Below the pieces are notes generated by a model. The model saw nothing but the letters and a program-made list of their open reading frames with translations, was not told the DNA's origin and searched no databases. 64,000 nucleotides of DNA from positions 1 through 64,000 of the IMG/VR virus record IMGVR_UViG_3300045007_000250; one strand, given 5' to 3'. Every line of letters begins with the position of its first letter. Position 1 is the first letter of the stretch. Below are positions 63,129 through 64,000 of this stretch, in pieces. The position numbers and the translations under genes were made by a program. The stretch is from a virus.

Positions 63129-64000
63129 ATGGCGACCATTACGATTACTCTGCTTGCCGGTGCGGGTACTCCGCCACTTGATTTTCAGGTGGGCGATCAG
63201 GTGGGGCTTGAGGCCACTGGTGGTGCTGGGGGTGGTTTGTCCACCCCGACGTACTTGTGGACCTTCGTGGATAAGCCCGCGGCTTCTGCGGCGGTTCTAA
63301 ATAACGCCACGTCTCAAAATGCCGATTTCACGGTGGATGTGGAAGGCACCTACTTGGTGCAGGTCGTGGTGGACGGGTACGATATGACCCGCGCCGCCGC
63401 GGGTTGTCCCTTGGTAGTTATCGGGCCTTCCGTGCTTCGTCCCCCTGCTATTGGCGAGATGGTAGAAGCGAACATGGTGACGGGATGGGGCAGGGAGTTT
63501 CAAAATCTCTTCTACTTGATGGGCACCGTTTCTTCCATCCTGTCGTCTCTTTTCGCTAGCGGGCGTTCTCCCGGCGATCCGCCGGTGTATTTCGTGGATT
63601 CGGTGGGCGGGGACGACGTGACCGGGGATGGGAGTTTTGCCCTTCCTTGGCAGACGGTGGGCTACGCGGTCTCTCAATGTCCGGTGGCTCCTGCTGATAC
63701 CCGCGCTATTCTTTGCCTTTTTTCTGGTACGCATGATCTTGGTTCGGGAGTTGGTTTTTCCGATCAGGCTATTTCTTTTGTGGGTTTGGGTGGGAGCCGC
63801 AACGATGTGAGGATGGAAGCCACTTCTATTCCGGGCGGAAACGCCATCACCCTGTCCGGCGAAACTTGGCCCGACGGTTCGGTGATGTTCTACAATCTCA
63901 CTATTGAAAACTTGACCACCGGTGGAAATGAATCCGCCGTATTTTTTGATGCCGCCTATCGTACCACCAATCCGGCTTTTTTCGTGGATTGTATGTTGCG
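63129..64000 (+). CDS. tail or spike protein with beta-helix start, 3' end outside window
   Basis: The frame runs open to the window end (290 codons seen). The N-terminal part (to about 100) is an Ig/PKD-like beta domain (PTYLWTFVDKPAASAAVL). From about residue 155, YFVDSVGGDDVTGDG and PWQTVGYAV open a right-handed beta-helix as in pectate-lyase-like spikes, followed by regular Gly/Asn turns. It likely binds or degrades a surface sugar. Confidence 0.75.
   Translation, partial: MATITITLLAGAGTPPLDFQVGDQVGLEATGGAGGGLSTPTYLWTFVDKPAASAAVLNNATSQNADFTVDVEGTYLVQVVVDGYDMTRAAAGCPLVVIGPSVLRPPAIGEMVEANMVTGWGREFQNLFYLMGTVSSILSSLFASGRSPGDPPVYFVDSVGGDDVTGDGSFALPWQTVGYAVSQCPVAPADTRAILCLFSGTHDLGSGVGFSDQAISFVGLGGSRNDVRMEATSIPGGNAITLSGETWPDGSVMFYNLTIENLTTGGNESAVFFDAAYRTTNPAFFVDCML

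Noticed and set aside
1-64000. Lysogeny genes, tRNA genes and CRISPR arrays
   Set aside because: No integrase, CI-like repressor, attachment site, tRNA-like T-loop with matching stems, or regularly spaced repeat array was found by eye. A dedicated scan could still reveal a tRNA.

Overview
The window is a stretch of a large tailed double-stranded DNA phage genome, about 58% G+C by eye. It carries a terminase, portal with an intein, prohead protease, HK97-type capsid gene, connectors and endolysin, and also a full DNA replication and recombination set. I see no integrase, CI-type repressor, ribosomal RNA or tRNA. A single-pass envelope protein resembling a spanin and an exported RlpA-like protein point to a Gram-negative host. 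That is an inference. Both ends of the window cut through genes.

Layout. 0-2.4 kb: a row of small proteins that share an N-terminal MGKGR/Gly-rich leader. 2.4-3.2 kb: a gene-poor stretch. 3.2-5 kb: small membrane, zinc and envelope genes. 5-7 kb: a minus-strand operon of five small, partly zinc-binding proteins. 7-13.6 kb: RNase HI, a PD-(D/E)XK nuclease, many small accessory proteins and two DNA-methyltransferase-like proteins. 13.6-17.3 kb: a likely small RNA followed by a CobS-like AAA+ ATPase and a CobT-like VWA protein. 17.3-26 kb: replication genes (initiator with an embedded origin-like repeat array, DnaC-like loader without its ATPase motifs, DnaB-like helicase, TOPRIM primase, single-strand-binding-like protein, family A DNA polymerase, SF2 helicase). 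26-32 kb: a sirtuin, RecA, an Hjc-like nuclease, a SWIM protein, a Cas4/RecB-like nuclease and a RuvC-like resolvase. 32-41 kb: another MGKGR protein, a DUF4417-like protein, a protein with a HEAQH motif, ParB-like, and small and large terminase. 41-45 kb: small accessory genes, two short minus-strand units and the RlpA-like protein. 45-50 kb: small virion-type proteins, a DUF2793-like repeat protein and the lysis cassette. 50-54 kb: dCTP deaminase and a B12-dependent (class II) ribonucleotide reductase. 54-64 kb: portal, protease-scaffold, capsid, connectors and the start of a tail or spike protein.

Regulation is visible in the sequence. About twenty sigma70-type promoters (TTGACA, 17 bp, TAnnnT) can be read, and most share the spacer end GGCGTGT. 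A 14-bp palindrome, TGCAAnnnnTTGCA, occurs 13 times exactly. In four cases it sits 7-8 bp upstream of a -35 box, and one intergenic copy lies between two divergent promoters. It also occurs inside unrelated genes. It looks like a genome-wide operator.

The most unusual items are the dispersed palindrome, the origin-like array inside the initiator gene, the motif-less DnaC homologue, the MGKGR leader family (with a sirtuin in the same genome), the promoter-to-terminator small RNA, and the CobS/CobT-like pair with a metallopeptidase-type HEVAH motif. No database search was run. Family names rest on motifs read by eye.
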